A DNA stretch of 64,000 nucleotides, from the NCBI RefSeq assembly GCF_047600445.1, contig NZ_JASGKT010000002.1:1364001-1428000 (forward strand), in the 5' to 3' direction. This document shows, piece by piece, positions 8,658-17,084 of the stretch; position 1 is the stretch's first letter, and each line of letters starts with the position of its first letter. Origin of the DNA: Piscinibacter sp047600445. Its GTDB lineage: Bacteria; Pseudomonadota; Gammaproteobacteria; Burkholderiales; Burkholderiaceae_C. Position numbers and translations under genes: made by a program. The notes beneath the pieces are model-generated. The model was given only the letters and a program-made list of their open reading frames with translations, was not told the DNA's origin and did not search any database.

Positions 8658-9419
8658 ATGTCGTTTGTCTTGCTGGAAACCGTTCAAGATGGCGACGAGC
8701 GCTACCTGGACTGGCTCGTCTCCGGTGTCGGCTGGACGCTGCTGCTGGCGATCACCGGCTGGTGCGTCGCCTTCGTGATCGGCGTCCTGGTTGGCAGCGC
8801 CCGCACCTCGACCCATCGCCACGTGGCCCTGGCCGCTCGCCTGTACGTCGAGGTGTTCCGCAACATCCCGGTCATCGTGCAGATGTTCCTGTGGTACTTC
8901 GTGTTCCCGGAGCTGTTGCCGGCCGCGCTCGGCGATGCGTTCAAGAAGATGGCGCCGCCCTGGGGCAGCTTCGTGCCGGCGCTGATCGGCCTGTCGCTGT
9001 ACACGGCCGCCCGGGTGGCCGAGCAGGTGAGGGCGGGCATCGAGGCGCTGCCGCTGGGCCAGCGCTCTGCGGCGCAGGCCCTGGGCATGACCGAATTGCA
9101 GATGTACAGACTGGTGCTTCTGCCCCAGTCGCTGCGCATCATCATGCCGACGCTCACCAGCGAGGTGATGGGCATTTTCAAGAACACATCGGTTGCGCTG
9201 ACCATCGGCCTGCTGGAGCTGACCGCGCAGGCGCGGCAGATCAACGAGTTCACGTTCCAGACCTTCCAGGCCTTCGGTTCGGCGACCGTGGTGTACCTGC
9301 TGCTCGCGCTGCTCGTCTACGCCGGAATGCACTGGATGGAAGAGCGCTTGCGCACGCCGGGCCAGGAGCCCGCGAAGAACGCTGCGCAGCCTGCGGCGAC
9401 GCGCAAGCAAGGGGCCTGA
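8658..9419 (+). CDS. Polar amino acid ABC transporter permease (GltJ-like)
   Basis: A 253-residue inner membrane permease of the HisM/GltJ type with about five transmembrane helices. The EAA loop that contacts the ATPase is visible as EQVRAGIEALPLGQRSAAQALGMT followed by YRLVLLPQSLR. The early sequence VEVFRNIPVIVQMFLWYF is diagnostic of amino acid permeases. It follows the binding protein by 28 bases and ends one base before the next permease start. A polar low-complexity tail (AAQPAATRKQGA) closes it. Confidence 0.87.
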   Translation: MSFVLLETVQDGDERYLDWLVSGVGWTLLLAITGWCVAFVIGVLVGSARTSTHRHVALAARLYVEVFRNIPVIVQMFLWYFVFPELLPAALGDAFKKMAPPWGSFVPALIGLSLYTAARVAEQVRAGIEALPLGQRSAAQALGMTELQMYRLVLLPQSLRIIMPTLTSEVMGIFKNTSVALTIGLLELTAQARQINEFTFQTFQAFGSATVVYLLLALLVYAGMHWMEERLRTPGQEPAKNAAQPAATRKQGA

Positions 9420-9420
9420 G

Positions 9421-10113
9421 ATGCAGCACCTCGACTTCTCGGTCGTCGGAGAGGCGCTGCCTTTCCTGTTCAAGGGCCTGGTGTTCTCGCTGGAGCTGAC
9501 CGCCGTCGGATTTCTCGGCGGCCTGGTGCTGGGAACCGGTCTGGCGCTGGTCCGCCACCTGGATGTGCCGGTGGCCGCGCGTGTGGCCACCGGCTACGTC
9601 ACGCTGATGCGGTCGATCCCGCTGATCATGGTGCTGTTCTGGTTCTTCTTCCTCGTGCCGCTCATGCTGATGTGGGTGACCGGCGCGCCGAGGCCGGTGA
9701 CCATCGGGCCGGTGTGGACCGCCTTCATCACCTTCACGCTGTTCGAGGCGGCCTACTATGCCGAGATCATCCGCGCCGGCCTCAAGGCCATTCCGAAGGG
9801 GCAGTACGAGGCCTGCAAGGCGCTGGCAATGTCCACGGCCAAGACCTACCGGCTGGTGATCCTGCCGCAGGTCTTTCGCACGGTCAGCCCGATCCTGCTG
9901 ACGCAGACCATCATCCTGTTCCAGGACACCTCCCTCGTGTACGTGCTCTCGATCACCGACCTGCTCGGCGCGGCCTCCAAGGTGGCGCAGCGCGACGCGC
10001 GCCTGGTCGAGATGTACCTGACGGTGGCGGTGGTCTACATGGCGATCTGCTCGCTGGCATCGCAACTGGTCGCGACTCTGCGCAAGCGCTATGCCATCCC
10101 TTCGAGAGCCTGA
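9421..10113 (+). CDS. Polar amino acid ABC transporter permease (GltK-like)
   Basis: A 230-residue second permease forming a heterodimer with the preceding one. It shows TLMRSIPLIMVLFWFFFLVPL, the EAA loop EIIRAGLKAIPKGQYEACKALAMS, and LPQVFRTVSPILLTQTIILFQDTSLVYVL, typical of GltK/HisQ partners. It starts one base after the stop of its partner, so the two are surely co-transcribed. Transport needs an ATPase supplied from elsewhere, because the local one is truncated. Confidence 0.87.
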   Translation: MQHLDFSVVGEALPFLFKGLVFSLELTAVGFLGGLVLGTGLALVRHLDVPVAARVATGYVTLMRSIPLIMVLFWFFFLVPLMLMWVTGAPRPVTIGPVWTAFITFTLFEAAYYAEIIRAGLKAIPKGQYEACKALAMSTAKTYRLVILPQVFRTVSPILLTQTIILFQDTSLVYVLSITDLLGAASKVAQRDARLVEMYLTVAVVYMAICSLASQLVATLRKRYAIPSRA

Positions 10114-10126
10114 GGAGCGCGCCGCA

Positions 10127-10906
10127 ATGGCCACCAAGAACCGCAGGGCGGCCGTGGAGGCCACGTCGACGGATACGCCGGTGGGCCGCCTGTTCGCGGT
10201 GATCGAACTGGCGTCGAAGATGGGCATGATCTCGGCGGCCGACATCGTCTACATGCTCGACCTGCCGCGGCCGACCGCGCATCGGATGATCGCCACGCTG
10301 GAGGGGCTGGACTTCCTGCAGAAGATGCCGGTCAAGGGGAAGTACGCGGTGGCGCCCAAGCTCGTCGGGCTGGCAACGGCCATCCTGTCGTCGACGATCG
10401 TGTACGCGCCGATCCAGACGCTGCTGGCCACCGTGGCGCAGCGCACCGGCGAGACCTGCGGCATCGCGCTGATGGCCATGGGCGAGGTCGAGTACATCGC
10501 CAGCGTGATGGGGCAATCGCCGCTGACGCTGCAGTTCCAGGCGGGGCAGCGCGCGCCGATGCATTGCACGTCCAGCGGCCAGGTCTTCCTGGCGAACCTG
10601 GACGCGGAGCAACTGGCCAGGTTCCTCGCCACCGGCCCCTGGGAAGCGACGACCGAGTTCACCGTCACCCAACCCAGGATGCTCGCGGACAAGCTTCGCA
10701 AGGTGAAGTCGCAGGGCTACGCGAAGAACGACTCCGAATACATCAGCGGCGTCGTCGGCGCCGCCGTTCCGATCCGCAACAGGGAGGGTCAGGTGATCGC
10801 CGCGCTGACGATCTCCGCGCCGCGCAGCCGCCGTTCGCTGGACGAGATCAGCGCCATGGTGCCGACCATGCGCACCTACGCCGATCGCATTGGCCGCATC
10901 CTGTGA
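10127..10906 (+). CDS. IclR-family transcriptional regulator
   Basis: A 259-residue IclR-type regulator. An N-terminal winged helix (about 18-80) reads VGRLFAVIELASKMGMISAADIV then LDLPRPTAHRMIATLEGLDFL; a ligand-binding domain follows (GETCGIALMAMGEVEYIASV; later YAKNDSEYISGVVGAAVPIRN). The ATG at 10127 has a GAGGAG site at correct spacing; a longer in-frame start at 10091 lies in the permease gene. Being embedded in the operon it probably controls aminotransferase and transporter expression in response to the imported compound or a product. No operator was identified. Confidence 0.85.
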   Translation: MATKNRRAAVEATSTDTPVGRLFAVIELASKMGMISAADIVYMLDLPRPTAHRMIATLEGLDFLQKMPVKGKYAVAPKLVGLATAILSSTIVYAPIQTLLATVAQRTGETCGIALMAMGEVEYIASVMGQSPLTLQFQAGQRAPMHCTSSGQVFLANLDAEQLARFLATGPWEATTEFTVTQPRMLADKLRKVKSQGYAKNDSEYISGVVGAAVPIRNREGQVIAALTISAPRSRRSLDEISAMVPTMRTYADRIGRIL

Positions 10907-10940
10907 CCGCCGCCTGCCAACGCCGATGGAACACGCCGCC

Positions 10941-11072
10941 ATGAGCACCGCCGCTCCCGAAGTCGCCATCCGGCTCACGAACGTCAACAAGCACTTCGGC
11001 GCCTTCCAGGTTCTCAAGAACATCAACCTCGAAGTCGCCGCGGGCGAGCGGGTCGTGGTCGGTGGCATTTGA
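10941..11072 (+). pseudogene. Truncated amino acid ABC transporter ATPase (first ~38 codons only)
   Basis: The frame encodes MSTAAPEVAIRLTNVNKHFG, then AFQVLKNINLEVAAGERVVV, the normal opening of a GltL/HisP-type ATPase. The next residues in the family are the Walker A loop (GPSGSGKST), but here homology stops near base 11058 and the frame reads GGI then TGA. Nothing downstream in any frame resembles the missing nucleotide-binding domain; after about 60 bases the converging tauE-like gene ends. This is a deletion or recombination breakpoint, and it removes the energy source of the upstream transporter unless another ATPase substitutes. Confidence 0.85.
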
Positions 11073-11135
11073 GAAAGTCATTCATGAACGAGCGGTTGCC
11101 GAGTGAGCGCAGCGTGGCGAGGGAGATGGCCCTGC

Positions 11136-11888
11136 CTACTGCGGCGACATGCCTGCGCGAAGGAGCAGGGCGACCACAATCACAATCAGAAAGCTGTTCA
11201 ATGCGCGGCGGAATGTCGCTTCCAGCAAGCGGCCAGCTAAGGCGTTTCCGGCGATGAAGCCCCCGAGGCCCACGGCTGTGCTGGCCAGCAGCATTGCAGG
11301 CGACGTGAGGCCCAGGGTGCCGGTCAGAGAAATCAGCCCCACCTGGATCGACTTGCCGAGGAAGAAGCACAGGTTCAGGACGATCAACTGCTCGACACGT
11401 TTCAGATGCGCCAAGGCGCCGAACAACACCATGAAGGGCGCGCCCACGTTGAGTGAGGACTCCGTGAAGCCGGCCAGTGCGGCGAAAGCGCCGCTGTTGC
11501 GCCGCACCTGCTGGGGGTCGACTGCGCTCCATCGCTTCAGCAACCAGGGCAAGCAGACGCTCATCGCCAGCAGGGCGGCGAGCAGCAGGATCGATGCTCG
11601 CGCCGGCAGCACGCTCTGAACGGCGACGCCGAGGATAGAACCGGTGGCGATGCCCGCAAGCAGCCGGCCAGGGATGCGTTCGGCCAGCAATGCGTGTCGA
11701 TGGGTCGCCAGCCACCAAGCCGACATGCCGAGCAACGGGATCGCAGCCAGCACCAGCGATGTCGTGTAATCGAGAAAGAGCGCGAGTAAAGGCGTGGCGA
11801 TCATCGCGAAGCCGATGCCGAAAATGCCGTGCGCGAGCCCTGCGACGCCCAGGATAGCCAGGGTGCCTATCACCGCTGCGTCCGTCAT
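11136..11888 (-). CDS. TauE/SafE-family permease (sulfite exporter type)
   Basis: A 250-residue polytopic membrane protein with about eight helices, of the TauE/SafE/YfcA family. Characteristic pieces are the repeated glycine-rich starts (GLAHGIFGIGFAMIATPLL and GFTESSLNVGAPFMVLF). Members export sulfite, sulfoacetate or other small anions, or take up organic acids; the substrate cannot be read from sequence. It is the last gene of the minus-strand operon, 60 bases after the amidase, so it may expel or import an acid released by that pathway. Its 3' end faces the broken ATPase. Confidence 0.82.
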   Translation of the reverse strand: MTDAAVIGTLAILGVAGLAHGIFGIGFAMIATPLLALFLDYTTSLVLAAIPLLGMSAWWLATHRHALLAERIPGRLLAGIATGSILGVAVQSVLPARASILLLAALLAMSVCLPWLLKRWSAVDPQQVRRNSGAFAALAGFTESSLNVGAPFMVLFGALAHLKRVEQLIVLNLCFFLGKSIQVGLISLTGTLGLTSPAMLLASTAVGLGGFIAGNALAGRLLEATFRRALNSFLIVIVVALLLRAGMSPQ

Positions 11889-11948
11889 CTCGGGCGGCCC
11901 GGCTGCGGCAAGAGGGGTTTCTCGATCACTGCCATGCAGGCCGCTGCA

Positions 11949-13325
11949 TCACCGGAGCGCTGCCACACCCGGCGGGATACCGGTTGCAGCTTCGAAGCGG
12001 CGCCCGAGGTCTCGCAGCAGATCGTCGGAGCCCGACCGTCCGATGATCGAGACGCCGAATGGCAAGCCGTCGGGCCGCAGGGCCGATGGCACGGCGACGG
12101 CGCAGAGGTCCAGCGGACCGACGCCGTAGGTGTAGTAGCCGATCTCCGCATTGCGGACGAGTGGCTCTTCCAGCATCTCGCGCACGGTGTATGGACGCGG
12201 GAGGGTGGGTGTCACGAGCACGTCGATGTTCTGGAATTGCCGCGCGAACTCCGACTGCAGCTCTGCTAGGCGATACATCGCGTTGAAGGCATCGACGGCC
12301 GTGTACTTGCGCGCGCGCATGAGAATCGCGGCGACCGTGGGGACGAGCTGCTGCGGGCTGGCGTGCAGCACGTCGCCGTAGCTGGCGACCCGCTCCGCGA
12401 CGAGCCCGCTCTCGAAGATCATGCGGCCCGCCTCGTGATACGACGCCAAATCAATCTCCACGCAGCTGCCGCCGAGCCCTTTCAGGCGGGCGACGGCCTG
12501 CGCAAAGCACTCGGCCGAAGTTGTGTCTCCAAAGAACTCGAGCTGGTTCGGGATCGCGAAATGGAACATGCCGTCGGCTGGTGCGTTCCTGGTGCCGGCA
12601 CCGGGCCCCCAGGGGCGCACGGGCTCGTCGGAGTCTGCGCCCGAGATCACGTCGAGGACGACGTACGCCTCCTCGACGGTCGAGGCGAAGATCGGGATGC
12701 AGTCGAAGAGGCGATTGTTGTAGACCATTCCCTTCGTGCTGACGCGCCCGATGGAGGGGCGAACGCCGACGATGTTGTTCATCGCGGCCGGAATGCGTCC
12801 CGATCCACCGGTGTCCGATCCCAGTGAGAAACTCACCAGACCTGCCGCGACAGCCACCCCCGATCCAGAGCTCGAGCCGCCGGGAATGTAGTCCGCATCG
12901 AAGACGTTGCGGCAGTGACCGCCGAGTGTGCGCGTGCCATTGAGTCCCGTGGCGAACTGGTCGAGCGTTTGCTTGCCGATGAAGATTGCACCCGCGTCCA
13001 GGGCCTTCTGTACCGCCTGCGATGACAGCTCGGGCGTACGCGAATATGTCGGGCAGCCGCAGGCCGTGGGAGATCCGGCGACGTCGACGTTGTCCTTCAC
13101 GCCGAACGGCAGCCCGAAGAGGGGCAGGCGGTCGATCTCGTGCATCCGTGCGGCAAGCGTACGCGCGCGCTGGCGTAGGGCCTCGGCGTCGGCAACGAAG
13201 GCCCAGACGTGATCCTCTCCACGTGCGGCGATCGTGCGAAGCACTTGATCGACGACCTCGACGGGCGTCAACACTCCTGTCCGATAGGCGGAACGAAGCG
13301 CATCGAAACGCAGGGAGTGCGTCAT
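11949..13325 (-). CDS. Amidase-signature enzyme, allophanate hydrolase (AtzF)-like
   Basis: A 458-residue amidase-signature hydrolase. The Ser-cisSer-Lys triad is visible: K77 (FGVKDN), cis-Ser in IPGGSSSGSG (151-153), nucleophile S175 in GSDTGGSGR. The stretch from IPGGSSSGSGVAVAAGLVSF through PAAMNNIVGVRPSIGR is the pattern of AtzF/DUR1,2-type allophanate hydrolases. However, full AtzF proteins are near 600 residues with a C-terminal decarboxylation domain, and that domain is absent here. The ATG at 13325 overlaps the stop of the GntR gene (ATGA). I infer hydrolysis of a ureido or amide compound imported by the operon's transporter. Confidence 0.8.
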   Translation of the reverse strand: MTHSLRFDALRSAYRTGVLTPVEVVDQVLRTIAARGEDHVWAFVADAEALRQRARTLAARMHEIDRLPLFGLPFGVKDNVDVAGSPTACGCPTYSRTPELSSQAVQKALDAGAIFIGKQTLDQFATGLNGTRTLGGHCRNVFDADYIPGGSSSGSGVAVAAGLVSFSLGSDTGGSGRIPAAMNNIVGVRPSIGRVSTKGMVYNNRLFDCIPIFASTVEEAYVVLDVISGADSDEPVRPWGPGAGTRNAPADGMFHFAIPNQLEFFGDTTSAECFAQAVARLKGLGGSCVEIDLASYHEAGRMIFESGLVAERVASYGDVLHASPQQLVPTVAAILMRARKYTAVDAFNAMYRLAELQSEFARQFQNIDVLVTPTLPRPYTVREMLEEPLVRNAEIGYYTYGVGPLDLCAVAVPSALRPDGLPFGVSIIGRSGSDDLLRDLGRRFEAATGIPPGVAALR

Positions 13326-14143
13326 GTCGAATCTTTTGAAAACGGCCGAGCAGCGGGCCATGCATGCTGCTCGCGCTCAACGCGAACGTGGAAGTGATAG
13401 GCGTCGCCCCGATGGAACAGGTGCTCGCACGAGACCGGAAGACCCGACTGGTCGGTCGTGACGCGATCGATGTAGAGCAGGGCCGCCCCTGGAACGAGCC
13501 CGAGCAGCGCGGCCTGTGCCTCGTCGGCAAGGCGCGCACCGATCACCAGGTCTGCGTGCTGCAAGGTCAGGCCCAGATCGCGCTCGAGGATCACGAAGAT
13601 GTCGGAGGATTCAAGATCCGCACGAGCCAGCAACGCTCCGAGCTGGGTTTTGAAATAGCTGACATCGATCGACACGCGTTCGCGGTTGAGGAACCGGATG
13701 CGTTTGATCTCGCAGGCTTTCTCGTTGCGTTGCAGGCCCAGCCGCTCTGCCACGGCCGACGGTGGCTTCAGTTGCTTGATGCTGATCAGCTTCGAGAAGG
13801 TCTCGTATCCCAGCGGGCGCATCGCCTCGCCAAAGCTTTGCAGGCGTGTGAGGTCCTGTGTCGCGCGAGGGCGAGACACGTAAGTGCCCTTGCCGTGCAA
13901 GCGGTAGATCAGGCCCTCGTTCTGCAGGTCTTGCAGCGCGTGGCGGATCGTGATCCGGCTCACACGGAACATCGCGGTCATCTCGTTCTCTGACGGCAAC
14001 TGCTGGTCGGGCAGGTGAGTGCCGTCGAGAATGCGCGCACGAATCGTCTCGCGCACCTGCGCATGGAATGGCAGTCTGTCGATGTTCGTGAGCGCCAGGG
14101 GCGCCGCGGGTGTGCGTGCAGGTTTCAGCGCTTGCCCTCCCAA
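13322..14143 (-). CDS. GntR-family regulator, HutC/UTRA subfamily
   Basis: A 273-residue repressor-type protein. The winged-helix domain (about 25-95) contains LPFHAQVRETIRARI, LPSENEMTAMFRVSRITIRHALQDL and HGKGTYVSRP; a UTRA effector domain fills residues 100-260 (ACEIKRIRFLNRERVSIDVSYF). The listed start is TTG at 14143, which overlaps the permease by 19 bases; no ATG or GTG lies between it and the conserved domain, so the start is uncertain. It lies inside the NitT/amidase operon and most likely binds the CTTGT-N4-ACAAG site at 18145-18158. Confidence 0.82.
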   Translation of the reverse strand: MGGQALKPARTPAAPLALTNIDRLPFHAQVRETIRARILDGTHLPDQQLPSENEMTAMFRVSRITIRHALQDLQNEGLIYRLHGKGTYVSRPRATQDLTRLQSFGEAMRPLGYETFSKLISIKQLKPPSAVAERLGLQRNEKACEIKRIRFLNRERVSIDVSYFKTQLGALLARADLESSDIFVILERDLGLTLQHADLVIGARLADEAQAALLGLVPGAALLYIDRVTTDQSGLPVSCEHLFHRGDAYHFHVRVEREQHAWPAARPFSKDST

Positions 14144-14916
14144 TGAACCAGTCGACGCCCGATGGCTGCCAGCCCACGATCACTGACCAGTCCGATCAGG
14201 CCGATGAGGATGATCCCGGCAAACACGTGGGCGGTTCGGAAGAAGTTGCTGGCATCGAGGACGATGAAGCCGAGTCCGCGATCACCCCCGAGCAGTTCGG
14301 ATGCGACGAGGATGGACAGAGCCGTGCCCAAAGCCACGCGCATTCCGGTCACGATCTGCGGCAGCGCGGAGGGCAGCACGACATGCCGGAAGATCTGAAG
14401 GCGGCTGGCGCCGAGCGTCTGGGCCGCACGCAGCGAGTCCTCGGCGCAGCTGCGCGCACCGGCTTGGGTGTTGATCATCATGATCAGAAAAACCGACATG
14501 AAGATCAGCAGGATCTTCGATGTCTCGCCAATGCCGAACCAGAGGATGAACAGGGGGATCAGGCCGAGCGGGGGGATCGGGCGCAGCAACTCCGAAGGCA
14601 CCAGGAAGATTGCGTCGACCGCTGGGATGCGACCCCTCATCATGCCGATTGAGACGCCGAGCAGGCAGCCCAGTGCAAACGCCGATCCTACGCGCAGCAA
14701 GCTCGCAGACACGTGCGCGATCAAGCTGACGCCAGAGTAGCCCTGCGACACCATTTCCTGCAGCGTCGCAAGCACACTTGCTGGGGATGGCAGCAAGGCA
14801 CTGCGCACCCAGCCAAGTTGGGTGGCTGCGATCCACAACATCAGCAATGCGACGGGCGACAGCACTGCCAGCAGGACATAAGCGCTTCGCCTGCCCGAAG
14901 TCGTCGACGTGGTCAT
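14125..14916 (-). CDS. NitT/TauT-type ABC transporter permease
   Basis: A 263-residue inner membrane permease of the SsuC/TauC/NrtB family with about six helices. The ATPase-contact loop is EDSLRAAQTLGASRLQIFRHVVLPSALPQ. GMMRGRIPAVDAIFLVPSELLRPIPPLGLIPLFILWFGIGE is a family signature region. I choose the ATG at 14916 because GAAGGGA stands in front of it; a TTG five codons upstream overlaps the ATPase stop. Gap to the ATPase is 11 bases. Confidence 0.87.
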   Translation of the reverse strand: MTTSTTSGRRSAYVLLAVLSPVALLMLWIAATQLGWVRSALLPSPASVLATLQEMVSQGYSGVSLIAHVSASLLRVGSAFALGCLLGVSIGMMRGRIPAVDAIFLVPSELLRPIPPLGLIPLFILWFGIGETSKILLIFMSVFLIMMINTQAGARSCAEDSLRAAQTLGASRLQIFRHVVLPSALPQIVTGMRVALGTALSILVASELLGGDRGLGFIVLDASNFFRTAHVFAGIILIGLIGLVSDRGLAAIGRRLVHWEGKR

Positions 14917-14927
14917 GATTCCCTTCT

Positions 14928-15752
14928 TCAATGGCCTATGCCGCGCATGGCGCGGTAGACCTTCTCACGCACTGACAGGAACTCTGGATGAAGCCGGTTC
15001 TCGGATTGGTCGCGCGGCTCCGGCAGCGCGACAGGGAACTCCTCGAAGCGTCCCTGGCCGTCCTTGAGCATCAAGAAGATCCGGTCGCCCAGGAACACGG
15101 CCTCGTCGATGCTGTGCGTCACGAACAAGATCGTGCAGCCGGTGGAGGCCTGAATGCGCAGGATCTCCTCCTGCAGCGTCTCTCGCGTCTGTACGTCCAC
15201 CGCGGCAAAGGGTTCGTCCATCAGCATGACGCTCGGGCTCGCAGCGAGAACCCGCGCGAGGCCGCACCGCTGTCGCATCCCGCCCGAGAGCTGGTAGGGA
15301 TAGGAGCGCTCGAAGCCGGACAGCCCGACCAGTGACGCCATGCGGCGCGCGGTTTCGTGCTGCTGCTCCTTCGGCGCGCCGGCGCAGCGCAAGCTGAATG
15401 CGATGTTCTCGGCGACTGTCATCCAGTCGAACAAGGCATAGGACTGAAAAACGACGCCACGGTCCGGCCCTGGCTCAGAAATCTCGCGGTTGTCGCACAG
15501 TGCCACCCCGGCGGTGGGCCGCAGGAAGCCGGCGACGATGTTCAGCAGCGTTGTTTTGCCGCAGCCCGACGGGCCGAGCAGTGCAATGGTTTCGCCGCTG
15601 CGCACACTGAACGACACATCGCGCAGCACAGCATGTTCGCCATAGGCGAGCCCCACACCTTCGAAGCGCAGTATCTCGCGTGGCATGCCCGGCCGGCCGG
15701 TGGGGGGCGCTGTCAGGTGTGTCGCCAGTTGTGGCGTGTCGCTCAGATCCAT
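14928..15752 (-). CDS. NitT/TauT-type ABC transporter ATPase
   Basis: A 274-residue nucleotide-binding subunit of the SsuB/TauB/NrtD family. Motifs in order: Walker A GPSGCGKTT (near 60), Q-loop VFQSYALFDWMTV, signature LSGGMRQR (near 153), Walker B VMLMDEPFAAVD, H-loop FVTHSID. An N-terminal extension of about 28 residues precedes the first strand. It follows the M20 gene by five bases and would power import of the compound captured by the binding protein at 17085-18101. Confidence 0.9.
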   Translation of the reverse strand: MDLSDTPQLATHLTAPPTGRPGMPREILRFEGVGLAYGEHAVLRDVSFSVRSGETIALLGPSGCGKTTLLNIVAGFLRPTAGVALCDNREISEPGPDRGVVFQSYALFDWMTVAENIAFSLRCAGAPKEQQHETARRMASLVGLSGFERSYPYQLSGGMRQRCGLARVLAASPSVMLMDEPFAAVDVQTRETLQEEILRIQASTGCTILFVTHSIDEAVFLGDRIFLMLKDGQGRFEEFPVALPEPRDQSENRLHPEFLSVREKVYRAMRGIGH

Positions 15753-15757
15753 GGCGT

Positions 15758-17059
15758 TCAGGTGCCTTCGGCGCCGAAGAGCCGCAGCATGGCGAGGGCG
15801 AGCACCTGCGTTGCCGGAACCGCCTTGGGTGTGTGGATGTACTCGTTCGTGGGTGGCCAGCCGTCTTCGCCCGGTCCGAAGGTCACCGACGGAATCCCGG
15901 CGTGCGAGAAGCGAATCGTGTCGCAGTACGCGTTCTTGCGGTAGAGCATGGGAGCCTCGCCGAACACGCTCTGGTAGGCCCGGGCGAGGGAGGCGACCGG
16001 TTCCGCATGCGCGGGCACTTCCTTCGTCGCCGGGACGAAGAGCGAACCGGGTACCTGCCGGACATGCACTTTCAGGGTGGGGTCCGCCGCCATCCGCGTG
16101 TCGAGTACGCGACGGATGTCTGTGAGGATCGACTCCATGGTCATGCCCGGCACGAGACCGACCACAGCCGCGATGGCTACAGCTCTCGCCGGCGTGAACT
16201 GCATTTCGCGAGGCTCGCCCGCGCGCATGCGTGTGAAGCAGACCATCGGCCGCGTGCCACCATACAACTCGGGCTCTTCATGGGTGAGTTCGAGCAGTTG
16301 GAGCGCCGAGACAACCTTGGCCATGTGCGTGATCGCGTTCACGCCCGTGTCCGGGCGCCACAGATGGGACTGTGTGCCCTCGACGGTGATCTCCACCAGG
16401 CAGTTGCCGGAGTGTGCAACGGCGATCCCGATCCCCCACTCGTCGACCGATCGTGTCCAGCCGCTAGGCTCTGCCGTGATCTCGAAGTCACCTCGTACGC
16501 CGAGTTCTTCCAGCAAGTAGATTGCGCCATTGGGGCCGTGCTTCTCCTCGTCGACCGTGTAAATGCACTTGAGCGTTCCACGCAACTCGACGCCGGCGTC
16601 GCGCAGGGCCTTGACTGCCAGCAGCGTGCAAGCTAGGTTGCCGCGTGTGTCCGAGGTGCCGCGCGCGTACAGCTTGTCGTCGCGGACGGTCGGTCGATAG
16701 GGCTCACCGCCGGTTTCGGTCCACCCTGCCGGGTCGCCAGCCGGATAGACATCGAGATGGTCGTTCAGTATCACCGTCGGACCCGGCTCGGTGCCTGTCC
16801 AGGTACCGATCACGTTCGGTCGGCCGGGCTGCTTCGCTTGCAACTGCACGTCGAGGCCGAGCTCGCGCAACTTGCCGGCGACGCAGGTCGCGATCTTCTC
16901 TTCGCTACCGGAAGGCATGTCCGGATCCAACGGATTCTCGGCGTCGGGCTGCCCGGTGGTGACGAGCTCACGTGTGAGCGCGAGCCAAGCCTCGTGGGTT
17001 ATGCCCTGCACGATGCGTTGCTGCAAGGCAGTGAGCTTGGTGGTGTCGAGAGGCTTCAT
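15758..17059 (-). CDS. M20-family metallohydrolase (ArgE/DapE/ACY1-like)
   Basis: A 433-residue cytoplasmic dizinc amidohydrolase. Metal ligands are visible: NDHLDVYP (His, Asp), GTSDTRGNLA (bridging Asp), VDEEKHGPNGA (catalytic and ligand Glu pair) and a C-terminal His region (NEYIHTPKAV). A dimerisation domain lies in the middle (about 190-310). Family members cleave N-acyl, N-carbamoyl or succinyl groups from amino acids; the exact substrate is open. Sitting between the transporter's binding protein and its ATPase gene (gaps 25 and 5 bases), it very probably acts on the imported compound together with the AtzF-like amidase. Confidence 0.87.
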   Translation of the reverse strand: MKPLDTTKLTALQQRIVQGITHEAWLALTRELVTTGQPDAENPLDPDMPSGSEEKIATCVAGKLRELGLDVQLQAKQPGRPNVIGTWTGTEPGPTVILNDHLDVYPAGDPAGWTETGGEPYRPTVRDDKLYARGTSDTRGNLACTLLAVKALRDAGVELRGTLKCIYTVDEEKHGPNGAIYLLEELGVRGDFEITAEPSGWTRSVDEWGIGIAVAHSGNCLVEITVEGTQSHLWRPDTGVNAITHMAKVVSALQLLELTHEEPELYGGTRPMVCFTRMRAGEPREMQFTPARAVAIAAVVGLVPGMTMESILTDIRRVLDTRMAADPTLKVHVRQVPGSLFVPATKEVPAHAEPVASLARAYQSVFGEAPMLYRKNAYCDTIRFSHAGIPSVTFGPGEDGWPPTNEYIHTPKAVPATQVLALAMLRLFGAEGT

Positions 17060-17084
17060 GTCGTTGGATGGAGTGAAGGAAGGA

